From positions 1 to 8,522 of the forward strand of contig JAJYCM010000108.1 in NCBI GenBank assembly GCA_021778375.1: 8,522 bases of DNA, written 5' to 3'. Shown here piece by piece: positions 1 to 6,910 of the stretch. The stretch's first letter is position 1, and every line of letters starts with the position of its first letter. Made by a program: the position numbers and the translations under genes. The stretch is from Bacteroidota bacterium. GTDB taxonomy: Bacteria > Bacteroidota > Ignavibacteria > Ignavibacteriales > Ignavibacteriaceae. The notes under the pieces were generated by a model that saw only the letters and a list, made by a program, of their open reading frames with translations, was not told the DNA's origin and did not search any database.

Positions 1-72
1 AATAATTTTATTACTACATCCATTAATAAATACAAGAGAAGAAAGGATTAAGAGAAAAGTTAAATTTTTCAT
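1..72 (-). CDS. N-terminal fragment of a putative lipoprotein (cut by window edge)
   Basis: Reading leftward from an ATG at 72-70, the frame stays open for 24 codons to the window edge and begins MKNLTFLLILSSLVFINGCS. This is a textbook lipoprotein leader: Lys2, a hydrophobic core over residues 4-16, and a lipobox-like I-N-G-C with Cys19 as the expected lipidated residue. The Asn before the Gly is slightly unusual for a lipobox but tolerated. The mature part begins SNKII and then leaves the window, so its function cannot be told. The protein would be exported by Sec and anchored in the outer or inner membrane. No Shine-Dalgarno sequence precedes the ATG, as for most genes here. It has the same orientation as the peptidase gene to its right but lies 404 bases away, so it probably has its own promoter. 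The fragment is short, so chance is not excluded, but the leader structure is convincing. Confidence 0.72.
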   Translation of the reverse strand, partial: MKNLTFLLILSSLVFINGCSNKII

Positions 73-288
73 AGCTGATTAAATAATTGTTTGAAATGAA
101 TAATAATTTTATTGTTAGACAAGATAACTTATTTTAGGGTTTATTTTAAGGGAAAATTTTTTGGGCGTCAACGATTAAAGGTGATTTACGTTGTGCGAAT
201 CTTGGAGAAAATTATAATAATAGTGAAGCTGAGTAATGAAATTATGGAGTCAAGTTTAAGTTCAAGAAAAAAGCAAAGGGAAAATCCC

Positions 289-339
289 GCCTCGCCGGAT
301 GGGTAGGGGTGGCTCAAAAACCAATCTGCTTCGCCTGAT
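289..339. repeat. Pair of short direct repeats (GCCTCGCCGGAT / GCTTCGCCTGAT)
   Basis: GCCTCGCCGGAT at 289-300 and GCTTCGCCTGAT at 328-339 match at 10 of 12 positions, with starts 39 bases apart. Both sit in a locally G+C-rich patch inside an AT-rich spacer. They look like the degenerate modules of an intergenic repeat rather than coding sequence. Their function is unknown, and the pair alone could arise by chance. Confidence 0.35.
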
Positions 340-359
340 AATCGCCAATACTGTAGAGG

Positions 360-373
360 AGAAGATATCTTCT
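360..373. repeat. 14-base perfect palindrome AGAAGATATCTTCT
   Basis: AGAAGATATCTTCT reads the same on both strands with no loop. It lies between the two repeat patches of the spacer. It could be a protein-binding site or part of the repeat element. With no loop and no T-run it is not an intrinsic terminator. Confidence 0.4.
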
Positions 374-380
374 TGCTAAT

Positions 381-480
381 GTGAGTGACAGCGCTATGTT
401 GGGGATTTCTCCCTTCGGTCGAAATGACAACAAAATAGTTCTGTAACTCTCTTGGCAGGCAGGGTTGAAATGACACTCAC
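381..480. repeat. 100-base element bracketed by 10-base inverted repeats, with internal GAAATGACA repeats
   Basis: GTGAGTGACA (381-390) and TGACACTCAC (471-480) form an inverted repeat with one mismatch and define exactly 100 bases. Inside, GGTCGAAATGACA (417-429) and GGTTGAAATGACA (463-475) are direct repeats matching at 12 of 13 positions. ATTTC (405-409) and GAAAT (421-425) make a short stem around CCCTTCGG. The right end overlaps the stop codon of the leftward peptidase gene (479-477), so the element starts as the gene ends. From general knowledge, sequences of the type TTTCTCCCTTCGGTCGAAATGACA recur between genes in Bacteroidota-related genomes and are often mis-called as small proteins. 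That recurrence cannot be verified within this window. It may be a non-autonomous dispersed repeat or a transcript 3' structure. Confidence 0.5.
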
Positions 481-2459
481 TTTAACAAAATCATATTTTT
501 TGTTTGAATATAATCTCCGGCTATAATTTGGTAGTAATAAACTCCACTTGCCAAATGTTTATTACTAGGCGGAAATTTGACTGAATAGGTTCCTGCCGGT
601 TCTGCTTTATCAACTAACCTTGCTACAATGTTTCCCAATTCATCATACACAATTAATTTTACTTGAATAAATCCTTTTGAGTTTACAGGTATTGAATAAT
701 TTATAGTTGTCGAAGGATTAAATGGATTGGGATAGTTCTGGTAAAGTGTAAATGTTTGCGGTTTAGTTAAATCAACGGAATCGATTATTGAAATATCTTT
801 TAATATCAAATTATTCGGATCAAAGTTTATATACTGCGGTGTTCCTATTACATTAAAACTGATTAGCTGATTTTGCCGGTTATTAAATATAGTAACGATT
901 GTATCGCCGGCAGATGTTTTAACTTGAATTTGAATAGGCATGGTGAAGAAAGCAGGGTCTGTGTTTGTAGTTTGGGAGAGATTAAGATTTACAGAATAAA
1001 TATTATTGCCGATAAAATTATTATTCCAGCTAACGGAATAATGGGGATAATTTTCGCCATAGATCCATTCATTAAAAAAATAGCTTAAACTTGAGCCATA
1101 AACTTTTTCAGCATCCGCTTCAAAGTCGGCAGTAGTAGCAGCGCCATAAGCAACTTTAGGATCAGAGGCGTAAGTTTTCATTAGTTGAAAGAAAAGAGAG
1201 TCGCCCATAATCCCTTTCAACATGTGAAGCACAACAGCACCTTTAGCATAGCTCCGGTTATAATCAAAAATTGAATTGACATTGGAAATGTTTTGAACAT
1301 AAACAGAACCTACGGCATTTTTAGCATTATTCATAAATGAAGTCATCATTAAATTATAAGCATCTGTACCGGAGGTCGCACCAAAATAAACAGCCTCTGA
1401 GAAGGAAGCGAATCCTTCGTTAAGCCATATATCCTGCCAATCAGCACAAGTAATTTTATCTCCGTACCATTGATGTGCAAGTTCGTGCGCTTCAAGATCA
1501 TCATCAAAGCCACCGAGCGAAGTGATTGTCTGGTGTTCCATTCCACCGCTCCAACCGAATTCTGCTTCACCATATTTTTCTTTCAAAAAAGGATATGGCC
1601 CATAAAAGTTTGAAAATACGGCTATCATGTTCGCGACTTTGTCAAGATATGGTTTTGTATTATTAAAATCTTCGGGATAGACATAGAATACAACCGGCAT
1701 AGAATCAGACGGAGCATAATGATAGTAAGTAGTATAAACAGTATAATCAGAAATAGCTATAGAAATTAAATATTGAGCAATGGGATAAATATTTTTCCAT
1801 TTGAAGGTATGCGTGCCGTTACCGTTATCAACCACAGCCTGAAGAGTACCGTTGGAGGCAGCAATTAAGCTATTGCTGCACGTTACCCAGACATCCGAAG
1901 AATCCGCTTTATCGGCGGGAGTATCCTTACAAGGAAACCAATCGCTTGCTCCATATGGTTCGCTTAGAGACCAAATGGCGGGCTGGTTGTTGTGACTGCC
2001 GAACTCAAAACTGCCGAATCCACTTGAACCCGGAATGCCTTGATAATAAATGACAAGAGAGAATTGCTCTCCATAATTATAACTTCGAGGTAGGTTAATA
2101 TTTAATTTTGCTAAGGAATGTATGAAGGGAATTTTGCTGCCGTTTAATAAAACAGAATCTACAAGCAGAGGATCTTGAAGATCAAGGAAAAATTTAGTTA
2201 AACCATTTTCTGTACTTTTTGCGTTAATGGTGGCAATGCCTTTCAGATAGTTTGGCGAGTAAGTTAAAGTAAGATTAAGTCCATAATAGGTAACATTTAT
2301 ACTTGAATCGCCCGGATAAAGGATCTTATTTATCTTATAATAATTTTGAAGATGATGTTTTTCAGATTCCACCAATTTTTTTTTATTGAGCTGTGGAAAA
2401 CTATTAGATGCAGATAAGAAAATAAACAACAAAGAAAATATGAGCGACAATTTTTTCAT
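477..2459 (-). CDS. Secreted M1-family metallopeptidase (aminopeptidase N-like) with T9SS C-terminal sorting domain
   Basis: 660 residues. Residues 1-22 are a Sec signal peptide (two Lys, a hydrophobic core, then SFPQ). An N-terminal beta domain spans about 50-240. The gluzincin catalytic domain spans about 250-470: substrate-recognition motif GGMEH at 305-309, zinc motif HELAH at 325-329, third zinc ligand Glu348 in NEGF (spacing HExxH-18-E intact), and the probable catalytic Tyr404 in SYAKG. A small beta region (about 472-560) follows, in place of the large helical domain of full-length aminopeptidase N. Residues 571-660 match the T9SS type A tail: YPNPFNPST near 576-584, VYDELGN, then SGVYYYQ and a final TKNMILLK. 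The protein is therefore expected to be exported, carried through the outer membrane by T9SS, and released or attached at the surface, where it would trim peptides from their N-terminus. The motif has His309 where the classical GAMEN has Asn. The ATG has no Shine-Dalgarno sequence. The gene lies 118 bases downstream of the nuclease gene. Confidence 0.95.
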   Translation of the reverse strand: MKKLSLIFSLLFIFLSASNSFPQLNKKKLVESEKHHLQNYYKINKILYPGDSSINVTYYGLNLTLTYSPNYLKGIATINAKSTENGLTKFFLDLQDPLLVDSVLLNGSKIPFIHSLAKLNINLPRSYNYGEQFSLVIYYQGIPGSSGFGSFEFGSHNNQPAIWSLSEPYGASDWFPCKDTPADKADSSDVWVTCSNSLIAASNGTLQAVVDNGNGTHTFKWKNIYPIAQYLISIAISDYTVYTTYYHYAPSDSMPVVFYVYPEDFNNTKPYLDKVANMIAVFSNFYGPYPFLKEKYGEAEFGWSGGMEHQTITSLGGFDDDLEAHELAHQWYGDKITCADWQDIWLNEGFASFSEAVYFGATSGTDAYNLMMTSFMNNAKNAVGSVYVQNISNVNSIFDYNRSYAKGAVVLHMLKGIMGDSLFFQLMKTYASDPKVAYGAATTADFEADAEKVYGSSLSYFFNEWIYGENYPHYSVSWNNNFIGNNIYSVNLNLSQTTNTDPAFFTMPIQIQVKTSAGDTIVTIFNNRQNQLISFNVIGTPQYINFDPNNLILKDISIIDSVDLTKPQTFTLYQNYPNPFNPSTTINYSIPVNSKGFIQVKLIVYDELGNIVARLVDKAEPAGTYSVKFPPSNKHLASGVYYYQIIAGDYIQTKNMILLK

Positions 2460-2577
2460 AGTGTCAATAACCGATTACATTTAGAAAGGGGAAAAAGGAG
2501 GAATGGAGTATTGGAATAATGTTTAACACTACTCCTCACTCTAATTCTCCAATACATAAATCTTCCAATTGCTAATT
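2460..2577. other. Spacer with short inverted repeat between nuclease and peptidase genes
   Basis: This 118-base spacer contains GTATTGGA (2508-2515) and TCCAATAC (2548-2555), a perfect 8-base inverted repeat with a 32-base loop, plus a further TTCCAATT (2563-2570) and several GGAG/CTCC words. No T-run follows in the leftward direction, so it is not a clear terminator. I see no convincing TTG/TAnnTTTG promoter for the peptidase gene, so read-through from the nuclease gene is possible. Confidence 0.4.
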
Positions 2578-5500
2578 TTAACTAACTTCCTGGATACGAC
2601 ATACAGAACGAAAACCGCAGAAGCCACAGACTTTAGTTTCTCTATCCGGGAGTATTGAAAGATTGAATTTTCCATTAACTATATTTTCAACATAATTTTT
2701 AATTGAATCAATGCAGATTTTAATCAGCTCAGAATTCATTTCTTCTTTAATAACTGTCTTTAACCCGAAATCATTTACCGTAGGCTTTAACGAATAAATA
2801 TAAGCATCTGCAGGGACAAGCTTTTTATTTATTTTTTCATCGATCAATTTTTGCGCTGCAAACAGGTAAAGAGGCAGTTGAAGAGATATACCGGTTTTGA
2901 GGTCTTTTAACGAAGGTTTTTTACCGCTTAATTTATAATCAACTACTCTATATTTTTTGTTAAGTTCATCAATATCAATTCTATCGATCTTCCCTGTTAA
3001 TTTAATACCTTCAACATCAAAATCTTTTCCGTCTTTCTTATTAAGTTTGTCACCAAAAGAAATTTCAAAGAATGCAGGTAAGAAGCTATCAGAGTCATCC
3101 CTTTCCGCCTGAAGAAATTTAAATAGAATTGAATTTTGCTTCTTGCCATTAATTCCGGTAATTCTTTCCTTTTCATAAAAGCTTAAAGGGGATTTGAAAT
3201 TTGCACGGCTGATTTTTTCTTCCGCAATTTTGAAGAGTAAATCGTAGGCAAATTTATAATGTTCATCGCTGGCTTTTTGCAAAATAACCTTTTCTTCACT
3301 TAGCTTTTGATAAAATTCAAATAGGATTTCGTGTAGAAGACTACCAAGCTCCAGTGCTTCAAACTCCTCAGAAGGTTCTTCAAGCGGTTCGAGTTTTAGA
3401 ATGCGTTCGGCAAAATACTTAAATGGGCATAGCGCGTAAGTTTCAAGTTGGGTGATGGAATATTTTCTATCCTTAAATTCATTCAGTCTTGCAACTGCTT
3501 CTTCAGAAAGGTCACTGCCGATAATGCCGGTAAACGGAGAGTCTCCAAAAGGATTTTCTATCCTAAGATTATTTATTGCGATCAATTTTTTTATTTCATC
3601 GATATTAATTCCGGTGAAATTTAATTCTTCAGTAAATCCGGCGGCAATATTTTTACCGGCGTAAATTAATAACTCTTCTTTTGTATAAATGTTCTTTTCA
3701 TAATCTTTTCCACTTTTCAATTTCACTTTGAATAAAGAAATAAATTCGCTCAAGAAATTGGATTCGACAAACTCTGTTTTTTCTTCGTGAAGCGGGGCAG
3801 TTAAGAAAAGCTGCTTACTCCACGAACAAAGCGACTGATAGAAATGGTATCGATCTTCGATTTGATGAATCCTTTCATTTTTTGCGAAAGAACCCGAAAA
3901 GAAAATTTCGGGAGAATAGCGAGTAGGAAAATCGCCATCGCACATACCCCCAATAAAAAGATAGTCAAACTTTAATCCTCTTATTTCGTTAAGCGTAGTA
4001 ATCTGAATTCCGTAGTTTGGTTTTTCTTTAATATTATAACGCGAGGCGCTTATTACCGTACGAATGTTATTCAAAAAAAACTTAAGAGGAAATTTCTTCT
4101 CACTACCGTTTTCAAGCTGCAGCAAATTAAAGAGTCCGGTAATTTCATCTATAAAAGTGGACAAAGATTTTGCGTTAAGTTCAATATTCTCCTCGCGGTC
4201 GTTAATCAAATTGGAGATAAAATTTTGAGTAAAAATAAATTCATTAAGCTTAGCTAAAAATTCTTGGATAGACATTTCATTAAAAAACGGGGCAAGGATT
4301 TTATTAAGTGCAATAAAACTCTTCAATGCTTTTTCATAAAGATTTCTATTAAAGTCGAAGTGATTTTCATTATCATCTTCCTCAAGGGAGGAGGTATATA
4401 TTGCGTCACGAAGGGAATTCTGCCAATTATTATATCCTGAAATAATTTTCAGATTTACGGAAGCTTTTAGCAGGCTAAAAGAATCGATGTTGCTAAAAGT
4501 TAAATAGCCACTGCTTAAAGCGCGGAAAATATTTTTATAATAAAAATCATTCTCTAAGATTTCAAGAAAGTTTATTATAGAAATTACCGGTGCAGAAGTA
4601 TTTAGGGGATATCTATCAGTGAGATTAAAAGGAAGTCCATACAATGGGAAATAATAGCGTATTAAAGGCGAATATTTCTGAATCAAATTAAATGTGACGC
4701 AAATTTTATGTGGTTCAACTTTTTGGTTGACAATAATTTCCTTGATTTCTTTTGCAATCAATTCAATTTCATTTTCTCTAGTGAAAGCGCTGATTTTAGT
4801 AATTGAGGATTCAAAATTAAAGGACTTTTCACCGGGCGGAGTATTAAACAGTTCTTCTCTAATGTACGACTGAAACTCATTATGCGTTTCAGTTGAATCG
4901 TCGGCAATTTTTTTGAACCCTTTATCAACAAACTTATTATAGCAGCTATCAAGATGAGAAAAGATCGCGGAGTTGCCGGAAAAATAATCGAAGGAAATAA
5001 AAAGAGAGATATTTCTAACATCTGCAGAGGAATTAATAATTTCGATTTCAGGCTTGGTGAACTCATCAAAACCATTCACGATAATTATATCAACATCGGG
5101 ATACAAAGTTCTAAATTCTTTATCGAAATTCCCGGAGGCGAAAGAAATTATTTCATGATAAACATCCCCAATTTCTCTAACGCCAAGCTGTATACATTTT
5201 GAATTATAGAGTTCGAAAACTGCCGCTATGTCTTCGGCTTTAAATTTTTCGGAGCCATTAAGATTTTCAGCTTCACGCAGTAATAAACCCGGAGAAACTC
5301 CCCTGCGTTTATATTCAGCGATAACATTTTTAATTCGTTGTAAAGTTCCGAAGGGAAAATCCTTTTCATAGTTTGAAAAATATTTCAGCGGAACTTCCCG
5401 AAAACACTGTTTGAGCAAAACAGTTGAAGAAGCATCGCTCAGGACGCGTGAACTTGCTGATTCGCCCGGGGACAAAAGATTAATCGCAAAACTACCTATA

Positions 5501-5685
5501 GTCTCAAGATTTATTTTACCAACCGCATTATTAGGCGCTGAAGAAATAATCTCCCTTCTAAGAGATCGAATTTTTCGGTTTGTAGGAACAATGAGCAAGA
5601 GTTCATTTAACTTACCTGCATTGATTTTGCCGGAAATTTCTTTTTCAAGATTTGCAGAATGAACTTTTGCTTTAGATAGAATCAT
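2578..5685 (-). CDS. AddB-like PD-(D/E)XK nuclease / inactive helicase subunit with Fe-S cysteines
   Basis: 1035 residues, in the size range of AddB/RexB-type repair nucleases. The N-terminal two thirds are helicase-like but degenerate: LLIVPTNRK (30-38) occupies the early helicase region with no Walker A GxxxxGK[ST] before it. TLNEIRGLKFDYLFIGG (564-580), followed by DGDFP, is the conserved late UvrD/AddB motif. The C-terminal nuclease has Cys753 (CPFKYFAE), His785 (GSLLHE), Asp901 (GKIDRID), Asp916-Tyr-Lys918 (VVDYK) and a QLPLY motif at 936-940. Cys1020, Cys1023 and Cys1029 complete the four-cysteine iron-sulfur staple with Cys753. In the known AddAB complex this subunit works with the AddA helicase-nuclease to resect double-strand breaks for recombination. 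AddA is not in the window. The ATG overlaps the stop of the upstream CYTH gene (ATGA), with no Shine-Dalgarno sequence, so translation is probably coupled. A relative of AddB within the broader PD-(D/E)XK nuclease group is the cautious reading. Confidence 0.9.
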   Translation of the reverse strand: MILSKAKVHSANLEKEISGKINAGKLNELLLIVPTNRKIRSLRREIISSAPNNAVGKINLETIGSFAINLLSPGESASSRVLSDASSTVLLKQCFREVPLKYFSNYEKDFPFGTLQRIKNVIAEYKRRGVSPGLLLREAENLNGSEKFKAEDIAAVFELYNSKCIQLGVREIGDVYHEIISFASGNFDKEFRTLYPDVDIIIVNGFDEFTKPEIEIINSSADVRNISLFISFDYFSGNSAIFSHLDSCYNKFVDKGFKKIADDSTETHNEFQSYIREELFNTPPGEKSFNFESSITKISAFTRENEIELIAKEIKEIIVNQKVEPHKICVTFNLIQKYSPLIRYYFPLYGLPFNLTDRYPLNTSAPVISIINFLEILENDFYYKNIFRALSSGYLTFSNIDSFSLLKASVNLKIISGYNNWQNSLRDAIYTSSLEEDDNENHFDFNRNLYEKALKSFIALNKILAPFFNEMSIQEFLAKLNEFIFTQNFISNLINDREENIELNAKSLSTFIDEITGLFNLLQLENGSEKKFPLKFFLNNIRTVISASRYNIKEKPNYGIQITTLNEIRGLKFDYLFIGGMCDGDFPTRYSPEIFFSGSFAKNERIHQIEDRYHFYQSLCSWSKQLFLTAPLHEEKTEFVESNFLSEFISLFKVKLKSGKDYEKNIYTKEELLIYAGKNIAAGFTEELNFTGINIDEIKKLIAINNLRIENPFGDSPFTGIIGSDLSEEAVARLNEFKDRKYSITQLETYALCPFKYFAERILKLEPLEEPSEEFEALELGSLLHEILFEFYQKLSEEKVILQKASDEHYKFAYDLLFKIAEEKISRANFKSPLSFYEKERITGINGKKQNSILFKFLQAERDDSDSFLPAFFEISFGDKLNKKDGKDFDVEGIKLTGKIDRIDIDELNKKYRVVDYKLSGKKPSLKDLKTGISLQLPLYLFAAQKLIDEKINKKLVPADAYIYSLKPTVNDFGLKTVIKEEMNSELIKICIDSIKNYVENIVNGKFNLSILPDRETKVCGFCGFRSVCRIQEVS

Positions 5686-6191
5686 TTGTAATTCTTTGCT
5701 AAAATTAAATCACGATAAGATTTTTTTATCTGCAGGTAATCATGAAGGTGAAGGAGATCGACTATTTCGTCAAATCTTTTTTTAGCATCATTTTTACCAA
5801 AAAGGACTAAAGTTTCGAGCTCCATGAAGTAGCCGAGATTTTTTACCCTGTCGAGATGAACCCTTGTATTATTGTACATGTAAAGAATTCTCTTTTTCTG
5901 GACTACAGTTTCGACCTTGAGCAATTCTCCGAAAAACTTTTCGGCGTTACCGGAGGAGAAATATAAAACCTCAAAATTTGAAAATCTATTTTTTGATTTT
6001 TCATCCCGAACGTATTTTATAATGCTCTGGTTGCCGTTTTCAATTCTAAGCTTGAGCAAGCCGGAATTTGATTTATAATAAACATCCTTTTGATTTAGCG
6101 TGGCTGTATGCGTTGCATTAATCTCTTTTAAATATTTTTCAATTTGGTTAAATGAAGTTAGTTTAATTTTCAGTTCAAGGTTAGTCGGCAT
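5682..6191 (-). CDS. CYTH-domain protein (class IV adenylate cyclase / triphosphatase-like)
   Basis: 169 residues covering a single CYTH (triphosphate tunnel) domain. Visible marks are N4-x-E6-x-K8 where the family has ExExK, QKDVYY at 34-39, LKLR at 46-49, IIKYVR at 57-62, the basic KKR at 99-101, HLDRVKNLG at 112-120 followed by the acidic pair Glu124/Glu126 (MELET), and SYRDL at 158-162. These alternating acidic and basic residues line the tunnel that binds triphosphates with metal ions. Known members make cAMP or hydrolyse thiamine triphosphate or tripolyphosphate. Which applies cannot be told from sequence, and the Asn at the first ExExK position leaves the activity open. The protein should be cytoplasmic, with no leader or membrane segment. 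It is preceded by GAGGA 4 bases before the ATG, the only good Shine-Dalgarno in the window. Its stop overlaps the nuclease start by four bases. Confidence 0.9.
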   Translation of the reverse strand: MPTNLELKIKLTSFNQIEKYLKEINATHTATLNQKDVYYKSNSGLLKLRIENGNQSIIKYVRDEKSKNRFSNFEVLYFSSGNAEKFFGELLKVETVVQKKRILYMYNNTRVHLDRVKNLGYFMELETLVLFGKNDAKKRFDEIVDLLHLHDYLQIKKSYRDLILAKNYK

Positions 6192-6195
6192 TGTT

Positions 6196-6200
6196 TCCTC
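6196..6200 (-). promoter_or_regulatory. Shine-Dalgarno site for the CYTH gene
   Basis: On the minus strand GAGGA is followed by AACA and then the ATG at 6191-6189. It is the only clear ribosome-binding site among the genes here and supports this start. Because the nuclease gene overlaps the end of the CYTH gene, this site may set the translation level of both. Confidence 0.55.
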
Positions 6201-6235
6201 AATTAAAATGGTTTTGAAATTATTTTAGAACATTA

Positions 6236-6838
6236 TTACCTAACATAAATTTGCAAGACTTCCCTTCCTTTGCGGGGTTTAATAGAATTTATCCTCCGAG
6301 AAGATAATTCAAGCTTCAAATATTTCTTTGCAATCGAGTAAAACTCAATCGGGTCAATTCCGAACGGGGGTCCGTCTTTTTTATCCTCTACCGGGAAGAG
6401 AAGAGCAATAAGTTTTCCACCTGGTTTTAAGAGGGAACTTATCTTCTTGATATATTCTTCATGCCGGATAGGACTTATAGAACAGAAAGTTGTGTAATCA
6501 TAAACGGAGTCAAAAGTTTCTATAAAGGATTGATTAAGGTTGAAAATATCTTCGACAATAAAATTAATTTTTATGGCATTCTGTTCTGCAATTTTTCTTG
6601 AAGAAAAAACCGCCTCAAAAGAAAAATCCACTGCCGTAACATCATAACCGGCCTTAGCTGCGGCAATAGCGTCATAGCCTTTTCCAGAACCGGTTATTAA
6701 GAGCTTTCCCGGCTGAATAAATTTTTTGGAATTTAAAAGTTCAACAAAAACCGGGGTAGCGGATTTCATATCCCACTCAGTTTCACCGAGACGGTATTTT
6801 TCATCCCAAAAAGTCGGACTATCAACGGTATTATTCAT
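6236..6838 (-). CDS. Class I SAM-dependent methyltransferase, thiopurine S-methyltransferase (TPMT)-like
   Basis: 200 residues, close to the usual TPMT-family length. FWDEKYRLGETEWDM (10-24) resembles the family's N-terminal W-x-x-R...G-x-x-x-W region. LLITGSGKGYDA (46-57) is motif I for SAM binding, with a Gly-rich loop and Asp71 at the end of the second strand (VTAVD). EDIF (96-99), YDYTTFCSISP (113-123), LKPGGKLIAL (137-146) and GPPFGIDPIEF (156-166) follow in the order typical of TPMT-like enzymes. Relatives transfer methyl groups to thiols, thiocyanate, halides or metalloids. The substrate cannot be assigned from sequence. The protein is cytoplasmic and single-domain. It is the first gene of the leftward cluster, 44 bases ahead of the CYTH gene and divergent from the barrel-protein gene across a 72-base region. 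The ATG has no Shine-Dalgarno sequence. An alternative label is a generic methyltransferase-domain (UbiE-type fold) protein. Confidence 0.9.
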   Translation of the reverse strand: MNNTVDSPTFWDEKYRLGETEWDMKSATPVFVELLNSKKFIQPGKLLITGSGKGYDAIAAAKAGYDVTAVDFSFEAVFSSRKIAEQNAIKINFIVEDIFNLNQSFIETFDSVYDYTTFCSISPIRHEEYIKKISSLLKPGGKLIALLFPVEDKKDGPPFGIDPIEFYSIAKKYLKLELSSRRINSIKPRKGREVLQIYVR

Positions 6839-6845
6839 CGTTTAA

Positions 6846-6876
6846 TTGACTTATAATGATATTGAATTTATCTTTA
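6846..6876 (+). promoter_or_regulatory. Candidate Bacteroidota-type promoter for the barrel-protein gene
   Basis: TTG at 6846-6848 is followed after 20 bases by TATCTTTA at 6869-6876, matching TAnnTTTG at all but the last base. The spacing fits the -33/-7 promoters of Bacteroidota. Transcription would begin around 6880-6885, leaving a short leader before the ATG at 6911. The region is AT-rich, so chance matches are easy. The leftward methyltransferase gene must also be served from this 72-base interval, but I cannot point to its boxes. Confidence 0.4.
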
Positions 6877-6910
6877 TCTTAATTATTTTAAGGATAAAAA
6901 ATAATCGGAC

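Larger units (their letters stand above)
73..476. other. 404-base non-coding stretch with repeats
   Basis: No convincing gene lies here. Bases 73 to about 250 are AT-rich and probably hold the promoter of the leftward lipoprotein gene. On the minus strand a TTG (137-135) is followed after 19 bases by TTCATTTC (115-108 or close), a weak fit to the Bacteroidota TTG/TAnnTTTG pattern. From about 270 to 476 the composition shifts to more G+C with short direct and inverted repeats, described separately. Open frames on both strands here have repeat-derived, low-quality translations and no homology I recognise. Confidence 0.6.

Noticed and set aside
278..288. GGGA-TTT-TCCC hairpin followed by a T-rich run on the minus strand, as terminator of the peptidase gene
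   Set aside because: The stem is only four base pairs and the T-run is interrupted (TTTGCTTTTTT); it lies nearly 190 bases past the stop. Too weak to call.
112..306. Rightward open frame of 64 codons from a TTG
   Set aside because: TTG start with no ribosome site, low-complexity Lys/Ile-rich translation, and its end runs into the repeat patch; the composition is that of an intergenic spacer.
186..476. Leftward open frame of 96 codons after the peptidase gene
   Set aside because: Its translation (with VISTEGRNP) comes directly from the GAAATGACA-type repeat, and such frames are commonly mis-called repeats; no domain or leader is seen.
4758..5202. Open frames on both strands inside the AddB-like gene
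   Set aside because: They are shifted-frame shadows of a continuous 1035-residue protein with conserved motifs at both ends.
6852..6857. TATAAT as a sigma-70 -10 box
   Set aside because: TTGAC lies only one base upstream, so spacing is wrong for a -35/-10 pair; AT-rich background makes a lone TATAAT unremarkable.
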